From Marinobacter goseongensis (lineage in GTDB: Bacteria; Pseudomonadota; Gammaproteobacteria; Pseudomonadales; Oleiphilaceae): a stretch of DNA of 64,000 nucleotides. Location of the stretch: assembly GCF_023156235.1 (NCBI RefSeq), contig NZ_JAKZAI010000014.1, forward strand, positions 61,019-125,018, in the 5' to 3' direction. Every line of letters starts with the position of its first letter. Within the stretch, counting starts at the first letter, position 1. The translations under genes and the position numbers were made by a program. This document shows, in pieces, positions 16,898 through 25,700 of this stretch. The notes beneath the pieces were generated by a model. The model did not search any database and had not been told where the DNA came from. It saw only the letters and a program-made list of their open reading frames with translations.

Positions 16898-17551
16898 TCA
16901 GTCACCGCTCCAGTTGGCTTTCGGGTCCGGTGTCATCCGTAGGTAGGATTTCACCGCCTTGTAGCCTTTCGGGAACCGTTGCTTGATTTCATCCTCATCC
17001 TGCAGCGACGGTACGATCACCACATCATCACCACGCTCCCAGTTGCCCGGGGTCGCCACCTTGTGCTCGTCAGTGAGCTGCAGCGAGTCAATCACCCGCA
17101 GCACCTCGTTGAAGTTACGGCCGGTGCTGGCCGGGTAGGTGATGATCAGGCGGATCTTCTTGTTCGGGTCAATCACGAACAGGGAACGCACGGTCAGCGT
17201 GTCGTTGGCGTTGGGGTGAATCATGTCGTACAGATCCGCCACGGTGCGGTCGTGATCGGCGATGATCGGAAAATTCACCGCGCAGCCCTGGGTTTCGTTG
17301 ATGTCCTTGATCCAGTCTTTGTGGGAATCGACCGGGTCGACGCTCAGGGCGATGGCCTTGACGTTGCGCTTGGCAAATTCCTCTTTCAGTTTGGCGGTCA
17401 GACCCAGTTCGGTGGTGCACACGGGGGTGAAGTCAGCCGGGTGCGAGAACAGCACGCCCCAGCCATTACCGAGCCAATCGTGGAAGCGGATGGTGCCGTC
17501 GCTGGAATCCTGTTCGAAATCCGGTGCGGTATCTCCAAGACGTAAACTCAT
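16898..17551 (-). CDS. 1-Cys peroxiredoxin (Prx6 type)
   Basis: A 217-residue cytoplasmic peroxidase that reduces hydrogen peroxide and organic hydroperoxides. The peroxidatic motif PADFTPVCTTE contains the catalytic Cys (C45) with the Thr and Pro that shape the active site. The length and long C-terminal domain with NWERGDDVVIVPSL are typical of the Prx6 group. A second Cys (C90, ETQGC) is not at the usual resolving position of 2-Cys enzymes. The start has a strong AAGGAGAG ribosome site. Monocistronic, convergent with the beta-propeller gene. Confidence 0.95.
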   Translation of the reverse strand: MSLRLGDTAPDFEQDSSDGTIRFHDWLGNGWGVLFSHPADFTPVCTTELGLTAKLKEEFAKRNVKAIALSVDPVDSHKDWIKDINETQGCAVNFPIIADHDRTVADLYDMIHPNANDTLTVRSLFVIDPNKKIRLIITYPASTGRNFNEVLRVIDSLQLTDEHKVATPGNWERGDDVVIVPSLQDEDEIKQRFPKGYKAVKSYLRMTPDPKANWSGD

Positions 17552-17649
17552 AGCGTTCTCTCCTTTGCGTGGTTTAGCAAACCTATACGATACTTCTTGG
17601 TGACGGATGAGGTGAATACAAGGGGATCGGATTCACCTCATCCGTATTC

Positions 17650-19017
17650 TCAGCTCCGGACGCCCAGGGCTTTTTCCTTCTCGAAGTGCTCGCGGGTGAG
17701 TTTGAAAACCACCGGGCTGAGCAGCAACAGTGCAATCAGGTTGGGCAGTGCCATCATGGCGTTGAGGGTATCCGCCACCAGCCAGATAAAGCCCAGGTTG
17801 ATGGTCGCGCCCACGGGAATGGCCAGAATCCACAAAACCCGGTAAGGCACGATGGCCTTCACGCCGAACAGGAACTCCACGCAGCGCTCGCCGTAGAACG
17901 ACCAGCCGAGAATGGTGGTGAAAGCAAAAACCGCCAGGGCAATGGCGACCACGTAGTTGCCGAAGCCGGGCAGGCCGCTCTCGAACGCCAGTGACGTCAG
18001 GGAGGCGCCGGTTTCCCCGGAAATCCAGGCGCCGGAGGTGATGATCACCAGGCCGGTGATACTGCACACAATGATGGTGTCGATAAAGGTGCCCAGCATG
18101 GCCACCATGCCCTGGGTGACCGGGTTCTTGGTCTGTGCCGCAGCATGGGCAATGGGGGCAGAACCGAGCCCGGCCTCGTTGGAGAAAATGCCGCGGGCGA
18201 CCCCGAAGCGGATTGCCGCCCACACGGCGGCCCCGGCAAAGCCACCTTCGGCGGCCACCGGGCTGAACGCGTGGGTGAAGACCAGACCAAAGGCGGCCGG
18301 AATCTGGTCGGCGTTAATGGCTAACGCCACCAGACCCACCAGCACGTAGGAAATGGCCATCAGCGGCACCAGAGCGCTGGCCACATGGCCGATGCGGCGA
18401 ATGCCACCGATCAGCACCATGCCCACCAGCACCATCAGGATCAGTCCGGTCAGCCAGGTGGGCATGTTGAAGTTGGTCTGCAGTACATCCGCCACCGAGT
18501 TGGCCTGAACCGTATTGCCGATGCCAAACCCGGCGATGGCGGCGAAGATGGCGAAGACCACGCCCAGCCAGGCCCATTTCTTGCCCAGGCCATTGCGGAT
18601 GTAATACATCGGGCCACCCACGTGGGCACCGCGTTCGTCCACTTCGCGGAAACGCACGGCCAGTACCGCTTCGGAGTACTTGGTCGCCATGCCCACCAAC
18701 GCTGTCAGCCACATCCAGAACAGGGCGCCGGGACCGCCCAGGAACACGGCAGTGGCGACACCGGCAATGTTACCGGTGCCGACGGTGGCAGACAGCGCGG
18801 TCATCAGCGCCTGGAACGGCGGAATTTCACCGTCGCCTTCCGCGCCGGAGGCGGAGCGGCCTTTCCACATCAGCCTGAAGCCGGCGCCAAGCTTGAGGAT
18901 CGGCATCAGCTTCAGGCCAAGGCTGAGGAAAAGCCCCACACCGAGGATCATGACCAGCATGGGCGGGCCCCAGACCAGTCCGTTAACGGTACCTATAAAG
19001 TTTTCAATGGCTTCCAT
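17650..19017 (-). CDS. Sodium:alanine/glycine symporter (AGCS family)
   Basis: A 455-residue inner-membrane symporter with about ten helices. The AGCS signature is visible (GGPGALFWMWLTALVGMATKY near residues 85-105, with FREVDERG and GGPMYYI following). Members import alanine or glycine with sodium. The start at 19017 is chosen for the GGGAG ribosome site; an 11-residue upstream extension is open but has no better signal. Monocistronic; the region upstream to the next gene is AT-rich and probably holds its promoter. Confidence 0.94.
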   Translation of the reverse strand: MEAIENFIGTVNGLVWGPPMLVMILGVGLFLSLGLKLMPILKLGAGFRLMWKGRSASGAEGDGEIPPFQALMTALSATVGTGNIAGVATAVFLGGPGALFWMWLTALVGMATKYSEAVLAVRFREVDERGAHVGGPMYYIRNGLGKKWAWLGVVFAIFAAIAGFGIGNTVQANSVADVLQTNFNMPTWLTGLILMVLVGMVLIGGIRRIGHVASALVPLMAISYVLVGLVALAINADQIPAAFGLVFTHAFSPVAAEGGFAGAAVWAAIRFGVARGIFSNEAGLGSAPIAHAAAQTKNPVTQGMVAMLGTFIDTIIVCSITGLVIITSGAWISGETGASLTSLAFESGLPGFGNYVVAIALAVFAFTTILGWSFYGERCVEFLFGVKAIVPYRVLWILAIPVGATINLGFIWLVADTLNAMMALPNLIALLLLSPVVFKLTREHFEKEKALGVRS

Positions 19018-19257
19018 GGGATCTCCCTGAGTTTTGCCAACGTTTGCCAAAGAGTGTGGTGAGCATTCATTGCCCGTATAAGGGCATAACTGCTTGAGTT
19101 TAGTCAGATATTTTCATCTGTAAACCGTTTGCCGCGTGAATTTGCCGGGGTAAGGGGCGTTTCCGTCAAAAGGGTGATTGGATTTGGTGCCGGATGGGGT
19201 ACTGTTGAGTCTGATGAGACTGACGTCCGTATCCATTCGCTTTTTTTGAGGGGCTCC

Positions 19258-20214
19258 ATGCCACAGACCGCCTTTACACCGGCGCAGCCGGCGACCGCAA
19301 CCCTGAATTCAGCCACGGCAGACAGCCGCGTTGTTGATGCCAACGGCCTGTCGTTCTGTGTCGAGACTCGTGGCAACCCCGAGGGCGAGCCGGTGCTGTT
19401 CATCATGGGCCTGGGCGCCCAGATGACGCTCTGGCCAGAGGCGCTGCTGGACCATTACGTCGACGAAGGCTACTACGTGATCCGGTTCGATAACCGGGAC
19501 ATCGGCCTGTCGTCCCACCTCAAGGACCGCCTCGAGGGCCACCCGGTGTCGATGATGGCCCGCTCCCGCGTGGGGCTGCCCATTCCCGCCCCCTACACCT
19601 TGCGGGATATGGCCGGGGATGCGGTGAGTGTGCTTGACGCCCTGGGCGTTGGCAGTGCCCATCTGGTGGGCGTGTCCATGGGCGGCATGATCAGCCAGGT
19701 GGTGGCGTCGGTCTGGCCAGAGCGGGTGCGCAGCGCAACCCTGATCATGACCTCCACCAACAGCCCGCGCTTGCCCATGCCCCGCTCAAAACTGATCTGG
19801 CGGCTGGCCGGCATCGGTGCCAAGGGGCACGATGAGGCCGCGGTGGTGGCCCGCTCCCTGGAGTTCTGGAAAGTGATCCAGAGCCCGGCGTTTCCGCCTG
19901 ACGAGGAGGATGTGCGGGCACGGCTGATCCGGGATTATCGCCGTAGCTATCACCCGGCGGGTATCCTGCGCCAGACCCGCGCCATTCTGGCTACCGGCAG
20001 CCTGTCGTCCCTGAGCCGCCGCATCCGGGTTCCCACGGCAATTATCCACGGTGCCGCCGATCCTCTGGTGCGGCCGGTGGCGGCGGAACAGCTCAAGTAT
20101 CTGATTCCTCACGCCCGTCTGGAACTGATTGACGGCATGGGCCATGACCTGCCGGCGCCGCTGCTGGCGCGTTTTGCCGACATCGGGCTTTCGGTGGCGC
20201 GGGCGCCGGCCTGA
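19258..20214 (+). CDS. Alpha/beta hydrolase
   Basis: A 318-residue alpha/beta hydrolase fold protein. The nucleophile elbow is GVSMGG (Ser about residue 143), the acid is in HGAADPLV and the His in GMGHDLPAP, giving a full catalytic triad. The oxyanion region is IMGLGAQMTLWP. Similarity in pattern is to proline iminopeptidase/RsbQ-like hydrolases; the substrate is unknown and no neighbour gives it away. GAGGGG just before the ATG decides the start. Cytoplasmic. Confidence 0.88.
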   Translation: MPQTAFTPAQPATATLNSATADSRVVDANGLSFCVETRGNPEGEPVLFIMGLGAQMTLWPEALLDHYVDEGYYVIRFDNRDIGLSSHLKDRLEGHPVSMMARSRVGLPIPAPYTLRDMAGDAVSVLDALGVGSAHLVGVSMGGMISQVVASVWPERVRSATLIMTSTNSPRLPMPRSKLIWRLAGIGAKGHDEAAVVARSLEFWKVIQSPAFPPDEEDVRARLIRDYRRSYHPAGILRQTRAILATGSLSSLSRRIRVPTAIIHGAADPLVRPVAAEQLKYLIPHARLELIDGMGHDLPAPLLARFADIGLSVARAPA

Positions 20215-20357
20215 GACGGACAGTGATGCGGGGCAGGCTATCCACAATTAGCCCCTACTTCCCGCTTTCATTTCCGGCGCAGTTGCCTATGTTTATAGGA
20301 GATCGGATCGGTCTTCCGACGGTGTATTGACTGGATAACGGGTGAGGAGAGTTACCC

Positions 20358-20789
20358 ATGCGCTCATTGAAAGTATCGGATGTCATGTGGAATCACATCG
20401 AGCCTGTGCGATGTGGTACAGCCCTTACGCGGGTGGTAAAAGTGCTGCTGCAGAATCACGTCAGCGGGTTGCCGGTGGTGGATGACCATCGTAAGGTGAT
20501 TGGCTTCATTTCCGAGCAGGACTGCATCCACGCGCTGCTGGTCAGCAATTACCATTGCGAGGGGGATCCCATCGTGGACGACGTCATGTTCCGCGAGCCG
20601 ATCACCATTTCGCCGGAAATGGCGATGGTGGACCTGGCCCAGAATCTGGGTGCTGGAAAGCCCAAGGTGTTTCCGGTGGTGGATCATGGCCGGCTGATTG
20701 GTATAGTGACCCGCACAGCCATACTGGCGGAACTGGCCAGATCCGGCTGCGGCATCGAGCTTCCAAAGTTTGCTGCGGCGGAAGACTGA
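20358..20789 (+). CDS. CBS-domain pair protein
   Basis: A 143-residue stand-alone CBS pair: the first CBS repeat covers about residues 5-62 (GLPVVDDHRKVIGFISEQD) and the second about 75-130 (KVFPVVDHGRLIGIVTRT). Such modules bind adenosine nucleotides and regulate a partner protein. No partner is obvious; FghA lies 28 bases downstream on the same strand and may be co-transcribed. A GAGGAGAG ribosome site precedes the start. Confidence 0.9.
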   Translation: MRSLKVSDVMWNHIEPVRCGTALTRVVKVLLQNHVSGLPVVDDHRKVIGFISEQDCIHALLVSNYHCEGDPIVDDVMFREPITISPEMAMVDLAQNLGAGKPKVFPVVDHGRLIGIVTRTAILAELARSGCGIELPKFAAAED

Positions 20790-20817
20790 CCTGCGCTGAC
20801 AACCGACCGAGGACACC

Positions 20818-21663
20818 ATGGAACTGCTATCGACCACCGCCTGTTTCGAGGGTGAACACCGTCGTTACCGGCATACCTCTGCGGCCCTGGGCTGCGACAT
20901 GGAATTTGCCGTTTTCCTGCCACCGGCCGCCGTTGGCAGCCAGCCACGCAAGGTTCCGGTGCTGTACTGGCTGTCAGGGCTGACCTGCACCGACCAGAAC
21001 TTCATGCAGAAGGCGGGCGCCCAGAAACGCGCAGCCCGGCTGGGCATGGCCATTGTCTGTCCCGACACCAGTCCCCGGGGGCTCGGTTTGCCCGGCGAGG
21101 ACGACAGCTACGATTTCGGCAGCGGAGCCGGCTTCTACATCAACGCCACCGAGCAGCCCTGGGCGCCCCACTACCGGATGTACGATTACGTGACCCGCGA
21201 ACTGCCGCAAATGGTGGAGGCAGAACTGCCGGTGACGGACCGGCGGTCCATCAGCGGTCATTCCATGGGCGGCCACGGAGCACTGATTTGCGCCCTGAAA
21301 AATCCCGGGCACTATGCCTCGGTGTCGGCGTTTGCCCCGATCTCCAATCCGACGGAGTGTGCCTGGGGGCAAAAAGCCTTTACCGGCTATCTGGGGGAGG
21401 ATCGGAGCCGCTGGGAGGAGTGGGACGCCACGTTACTGATTCCGACCGCACGGGAACGGCTGCCGCTACTGATTGATCAGGGCACGGCGGATGAGTTTCT
21501 CGAAACCCAGCTGAATCCCGAAGCGCTCGCGGATGCCTGCGAGAAAGCACATCACCACATCAACCTGCGGATGCACCGTGGCTACGACCACAGCTACTTC
21601 TTCATTGCCTCGTTTATTGATGATCACCTGGATCACCACGGCGCCGCGCTGGGTTTGACGTAA
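20818..21663 (+). CDS. fghA: S-formylglutathione hydrolase
   Basis: A 281-residue serine hydrolase of the esterase D family that hydrolyses S-formylglutathione to formate and glutathione, the second step of glutathione-dependent formaldehyde detoxification. Motifs are WLSGLTCTDQNF near the start, the nucleophile elbow GHSMGG (S149), GEDRSRWEEWD, and the catalytic His in GYDHSYFF. Length matches FrmB/FghA. The usual partner, S-(hydroxymethyl)glutathione dehydrogenase, is not adjacent and must be elsewhere; the alcohol dehydrogenase at 34.9 kb is not clearly that enzyme. Confidence 0.95.
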   Translation: MELLSTTACFEGEHRRYRHTSAALGCDMEFAVFLPPAAVGSQPRKVPVLYWLSGLTCTDQNFMQKAGAQKRAARLGMAIVCPDTSPRGLGLPGEDDSYDFGSGAGFYINATEQPWAPHYRMYDYVTRELPQMVEAELPVTDRRSISGHSMGGHGALICALKNPGHYASVSAFAPISNPTECAWGQKAFTGYLGEDRSRWEEWDATLLIPTARERLPLLIDQGTADEFLETQLNPEALADACEKAHHHINLRMHRGYDHSYFFIASFIDDHLDHHGAALGLT

Positions 21664-21687
21664 AACGTCCCGGCATTGTTGGCGCGG

Positions 21688-22809
21688 TCAGGAAAGTCCC
21701 CACAGCAGACTGAAGTCCATGGACGGCATGACTTCAGGTTCTTCCAGGGCCAGAACGCTGTACAGCGGTTCACTGCAGTCGCGCTCGATCGTATGGCTGT
21801 AGCGCTTGCCTTTGGGGCTGAAGATGGCCTGAACAAAGGGCCCGCGGTGCCGCACCGGGCGGCGGGTAACCAACCCCACCTCGTCATTGCTCAGGCGCAC
21901 CAGGGTACCGGGCGGATAGTCGGTCAGAATGGTCAGCAGGGCCCGGGGGATGGCCGGACGCAGGATCTGACCGTCCGCCAGGGAAGCGATCAGTTTGCGG
22001 GCGTCGGTGGCGTTCATCCGTTCACGGTAGGCGCGCTTGGTGATCATTGCCACGTAGCGCTCGGCTAACGACAGCATCTCTGCTTCCGCGCAGATGTCGG
22101 TGCCGCTCAGGCCCTTCGGGTAGCCGGTTCCGTCAGCCTGTTCATGGTGCTGGGCGATGATCTCGAGCAGCGCCTTGTTGCGGATACCTGCGGCATGAAG
22201 TGCCTGCATACTGCGTTGGGGATGCTTGCGGATGACCGCGCGCTGCTCGTCGTTGAGAATCATGCGCGAGGCGTTGAGTTGATCCGCTACCGGCACCAGG
22301 CCGATGTTAGCGACCAGCGCTGCACTGGTGAGCATGCTGGTGCGGGCCTTGTTGAGGCCAAAGGCGCGGGCGACGGAGTGGCACAGAAGGCCGTAGAACA
22401 GGATCTGTTCGTGAATGGTGGGTTCGACGGAATACAGGTGGACCAGTGCGAGGCTGGCATCCGGGGATTCGTCGCAGATGCGTTCGATTACCCGGGTCAG
22501 CCCCAGCAACCGTTTGAGGGCGTTTTCCTCGCCCGCGGTGATCGCCTTAAGCGTGGTTTCCAGGGTTTTCAGGAGTATCGGGTATTCCGCGAAGGGGTTC
22601 AGTTGCCCGGTGGCGTTCGGCTCGTCCTGGGCGCGCTCAATGACCCGCGGATGGAACAGTCCGCGTTCGAAAAGCTGCTCCAGCTGCATGTTGCTCTGAA
22701 TCACATAGCCCTGGCACAGCAGCACAGTGCCGTCGGCATCATAGACGGTCCACGGCAGGGGTTTGCCCACCACCAGAGCGCCGGGGGCGATACGAACAAG
22801 AGTCGACAC
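21688..22809 (-). CDS. Degenerate HD-GYP domain protein
   Basis: A 373-residue cytoplasmic protein. A C-terminal HD-GYP-like domain is recognisable by HPQRSMQAL, QHHEQADGTGYPKGLSG and the LSLAERYVAM helix, as in cyclic-di-GMP phosphodiesterases. The metal-binding HD pair, normally in AALLHDIGK, reads AALVANIGL here, so two central metal ligands are lost while GYP remains. It is probably a non-catalytic sensor or binding protein, or a weak enzyme. The start is a GTG. Convergent with fghA. Confidence 0.85.
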   Translation of the reverse strand: MSTLVRIAPGALVVGKPLPWTVYDADGTVLLCQGYVIQSNMQLEQLFERGLFHPRVIERAQDEPNATGQLNPFAEYPILLKTLETTLKAITAGEENALKRLLGLTRVIERICDESPDASLALVHLYSVEPTIHEQILFYGLLCHSVARAFGLNKARTSMLTSAALVANIGLVPVADQLNASRMILNDEQRAVIRKHPQRSMQALHAAGIRNKALLEIIAQHHEQADGTGYPKGLSGTDICAEAEMLSLAERYVAMITKRAYRERMNATDARKLIASLADGQILRPAIPRALLTILTDYPPGTLVRLSNDEVGLVTRRPVRHRGPFVQAIFSPKGKRYSHTIERDCSEPLYSVLALEEPEVMPSMDFSLLWGLS

Positions 22810-23071
22810 GGATTGTTTCCCAGAATGTTGTTTTTCAGATGCTCGATTCTAACTCTGAATCGATGTTCAACTCCATACGCATGTCTGCAGGATGTTGTGG
22901 CGTAGCCGCAAGAGAACAAACCACTGGCCGGCGTCTAATTTTGTTAAATTTGGTAGTGGTGCAGCGAACGTTCAATGCGCTTGCGGTATTCTAAGAAAGC
23001 GTTGTGATGGGCCCGGGTATTTGCGGGGCCCAGTATGCTGCACCTGACAACAAGACCGAACTGGACGCTGC

Positions 23072-24082
23072 ATGTTTTACCGCCTGAAAACCGACTTCCG
23101 GTTATCGATCATTACAATGCTTGGCGCGAGCGCAATCCTCGGGATTACGCCTTTCGCCATCATGCGGTTCCTGCGGGGCAATTTCGTTGCCGGTGTTGTG
23201 GACACCGGTATCCTGTTCGGGATCGTTGGCACCCTGGCTTATGCCTGGATCACCGGCGACACTCGCCGCAGTGGCCTGTTCCTGGCGGTGCTCTGCTGCA
23301 GTGGTGCGGTGATTGTCGGGGTCGTGGTCGGAGAACCGGGGCTGTTCTGGCTCTACCCATGCCTGGTGACGTCGTTCTTCCTGACCAGCCCGAAGATTGC
23401 CACGTTCATCAACATAGCGTCGGTTGTGGCGCTGCTGGTCCACGGCATGGCATTTAATTCCGATCTGCAGATGTGGTCGTTCGCCGCCACCGCGTTTGTG
23501 GTCAGTGCCTGCGCCTACGTGTTTGCCTACCGCAATGACGATCAGCGCCGCCGGCTGGAACATCTGGCCACCATTGATCCCCTGACCGGTGTCAAGAACC
23601 GTCGCTCCATGGACGAAGAGCTGAAACTGGCGCTGTACAGCGCCGACCGCAACCGGACCTCCTACGGTTTGGCGCTGTTGGATATTGACCACTTCAAGCG
23701 CATTAACGACACCTATGGCCACGGCGTGGGCGATCAGGTGCTGTCGGAACTGGTGGCGATGATCGAGCAGAATACCCGCAAAACGGACCAGCTGTTCCGT
23801 TATGGTGGCGAGGAATTCGTGTTGCTGTTGCCCGGTGTCGACAGCACCGGGCTGCGGGCGGTGGTGCACAATCTCCAACAGGTATTGCGCAAGTACATGC
23901 ACTGCCCCGGTGGGCCGGTCACGGTGTCGTTCGGTGTTGCCAGCCTACGGCCGGGCGAGTCGGTGGATGCCTGGCTGGCCCGGGCCGATGCGGCCTTGTA
24001 CCGAGCCAAGGAAACCGGTCGCGACCGGGTCGTGTTTGCTGATCAGGAGCGAGGCGAGCTGGGCACTGCGGCGGGCGCGTAA
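23072..24082 (+). CDS. Membrane-bound diguanylate cyclase (GGDEF)
   Basis: A 336-residue protein with about six N-terminal membrane helices (residues 10-150) and a C-terminal GGDEF domain (about 165-325). The active site is GGEEF, a functional variant, and RKTD five residues before it is an RxxD inhibitory site. It likely makes cyclic di-GMP in response to a membrane-associated signal. Divergent from the degenerate HD-GYP gene, which suggests related roles in cyclic-di-GMP signalling. Its 3' end overlaps the convergent MATE gene by 40 bases. Confidence 0.92.
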   Translation: MFYRLKTDFRLSIITMLGASAILGITPFAIMRFLRGNFVAGVVDTGILFGIVGTLAYAWITGDTRRSGLFLAVLCCSGAVIVGVVVGEPGLFWLYPCLVTSFFLTSPKIATFINIASVVALLVHGMAFNSDLQMWSFAATAFVVSACAYVFAYRNDDQRRRLEHLATIDPLTGVKNRRSMDEELKLALYSADRNRTSYGLALLDIDHFKRINDTYGHGVGDQVLSELVAMIEQNTRKTDQLFRYGGEEFVLLLPGVDSTGLRAVVHNLQQVLRKYMHCPGGPVTVSFGVASLRPGESVDAWLARADAALYRAKETGRDRVVFADQERGELGTAAGA

Positions 24083-25470
24083 AGAAACAGTCTGAGCCCG
24101 AGCAACACACCGGCGGAAGCCAGCCCGCCGGTCAGCCCTACCCAGAATCCTGCTGCCCCCATGGCCGGCACCAGCCAGTCGGTGAAGGTCAGTACATAGC
24201 CCAGCGGCAGTCCCACGCCCCAGAACGAGAACAGCATGATCAGCATCGGGATGGCGGTGTCCTTGTATCCTCGCAAGGCGCTGATGCAGGTGACCTGAAT
24301 CACGTCGGCGATCTGGAAAAACGCGGCAAACACCAGCAGGCTGATGGTCACGTCCTGAACCGCGGCATCGCTGGTGTAGAGCGCTGCAATTCCCTCGGAA
24401 AACACAAACAGCAGGATCGCGAACACCAGCGCCACCGCCGACGCCAGGATCAGCGAACTGCGGGAGATCAGGCGGGCGGTATCGGGAGCGCCGGCGCCGA
24501 TCAGGAAGCTGACCCGCAGTGTCAGCGCCATGCCAATGCTCAGTGGCAACATGAACAGCAACGACACCACGTTCAGGGCGATCTGGTGCCCGGCAACCAC
24601 CACCGGCCCCAGTGGCGCCAGGAACAGGGCGATCACCGAAAACAGGCTGGCCTCGACAAAGATGGTAAAGCCGATGGGAATGCCCAGTTTTAGCACGTAG
24701 CGAATACCCGCCAGGTCCGGTTTTGCCCAGTCGGCCAGCAAATGAAAATGCCTGTAGACTGCACTGCGGTTGAGATACACCAGCAGCGCAATGGCGGCGG
24801 TACCGTTGGACAACGACGTGGCCCAACCGCAGCCCACGCCACCCATGGCCGGCAGTCCCAGTTTCCCGTAAATGAAAATGTAGTTCAGTGGCAGGTTGAT
24901 CAGCGTGCTCAGCACCGAGAACGCCATGATCACGCGGGTGTGACCCAGGCCATCGGTGAGCCCCCGCAGTGCCGTCATCAGCAGCATCGCCGGCACCCCC
25001 CAGGCGAACGCGTCGAGATAGCCCTGGGTGATGCCGGCGGTGCGCGGTTCGAGGTTGAGCAGACTGAGTACCGGGTGCACATGGGTCAGCAGCAGGATCA
25101 TGATGACCGACCCGGCCGCCGCGATGTACAGCCCCTGCCAGGTGGCCGGCATGATTTTCTCTGTCGTGCGGGCGCCGTTGTATCCGGAAATGATGGGCTG
25201 CAGCGCGCCCAGCAACCCCATGAAAAACAGGAACAACGGCATCCACAGGCTGCTGCCGATGCCGACGGCGGCCAGATCTTCTGCGCTGGCATGGCCGGCC
25301 ATCACGGTATCAATGACGCCGTTGGCCATTTGCGCTACCTGAGCAATGAGGATCGGCCCCCCCAGGATGGCGAGGGTTTTCCACTCGGTGAACGTGCGCC
25401 GTATCAGGGGCTGTCGGGTCGCCGGGAGTGGCTGATGGATATCGTCCATGGGCGAGAGCGGGCCTTGCAT
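24043..25470 (-). CDS. MATE family multidrug/sodium antiporter (NorM-like)
   Basis: A 475-residue inner-membrane protein with about twelve helices in two related halves. Family traits include MANGVIDTVMAGH in helix 2, ALRGLTDGLGHTR and GHQIALNVVSLLFMLPLSIGMA shown by the segments GHQIALN and LPLSIGMA. NorM-type MATE pumps expel cationic drugs in exchange for sodium or protons. Two in-frame ATGs (25470, 25449) lack a clear ribosome site; the first is given. Its last 40 bases overlap the GGDEF gene tail to tail. Confidence 0.93.
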   Translation of the reverse strand: MQGPLSPMDDIHQPLPATRQPLIRRTFTEWKTLAILGGPILIAQVAQMANGVIDTVMAGHASAEDLAAVGIGSSLWMPLFLFFMGLLGALQPIISGYNGARTTEKIMPATWQGLYIAAAGSVIMILLLTHVHPVLSLLNLEPRTAGITQGYLDAFAWGVPAMLLMTALRGLTDGLGHTRVIMAFSVLSTLINLPLNYIFIYGKLGLPAMGGVGCGWATSLSNGTAAIALLVYLNRSAVYRHFHLLADWAKPDLAGIRYVLKLGIPIGFTIFVEASLFSVIALFLAPLGPVVVAGHQIALNVVSLLFMLPLSIGMALTLRVSFLIGAGAPDTARLISRSSLILASAVALVFAILLFVFSEGIAALYTSDAAVQDVTISLLVFAAFFQIADVIQVTCISALRGYKDTAIPMLIMLFSFWGVGLPLGYVLTFTDWLVPAMGAAGFWVGLTGGLASAGVLLGLRLFLYAPAAVPSSPRS

Positions 25471-25700
25471 CGGGTGAATGGTATGAAAAGGCTAGAAGCC
25501 GAACGCGGGCATCTTACCCCATCGTCGCCCATGCGGGCATTGCGCCTTTCCATTACCTCGTAGTGGTCTTTGCGGCCGGGAGTCTGCGAACTGGCATCCG
25601 CGCGCCAGTACTGGCAAAATCCCCGCCCAATGGCTGGCGCGACGCTGCCGGCACGCCTTTTTTGACACGATTCCTCAGCCCAAACGCACAGGATGAAAAC

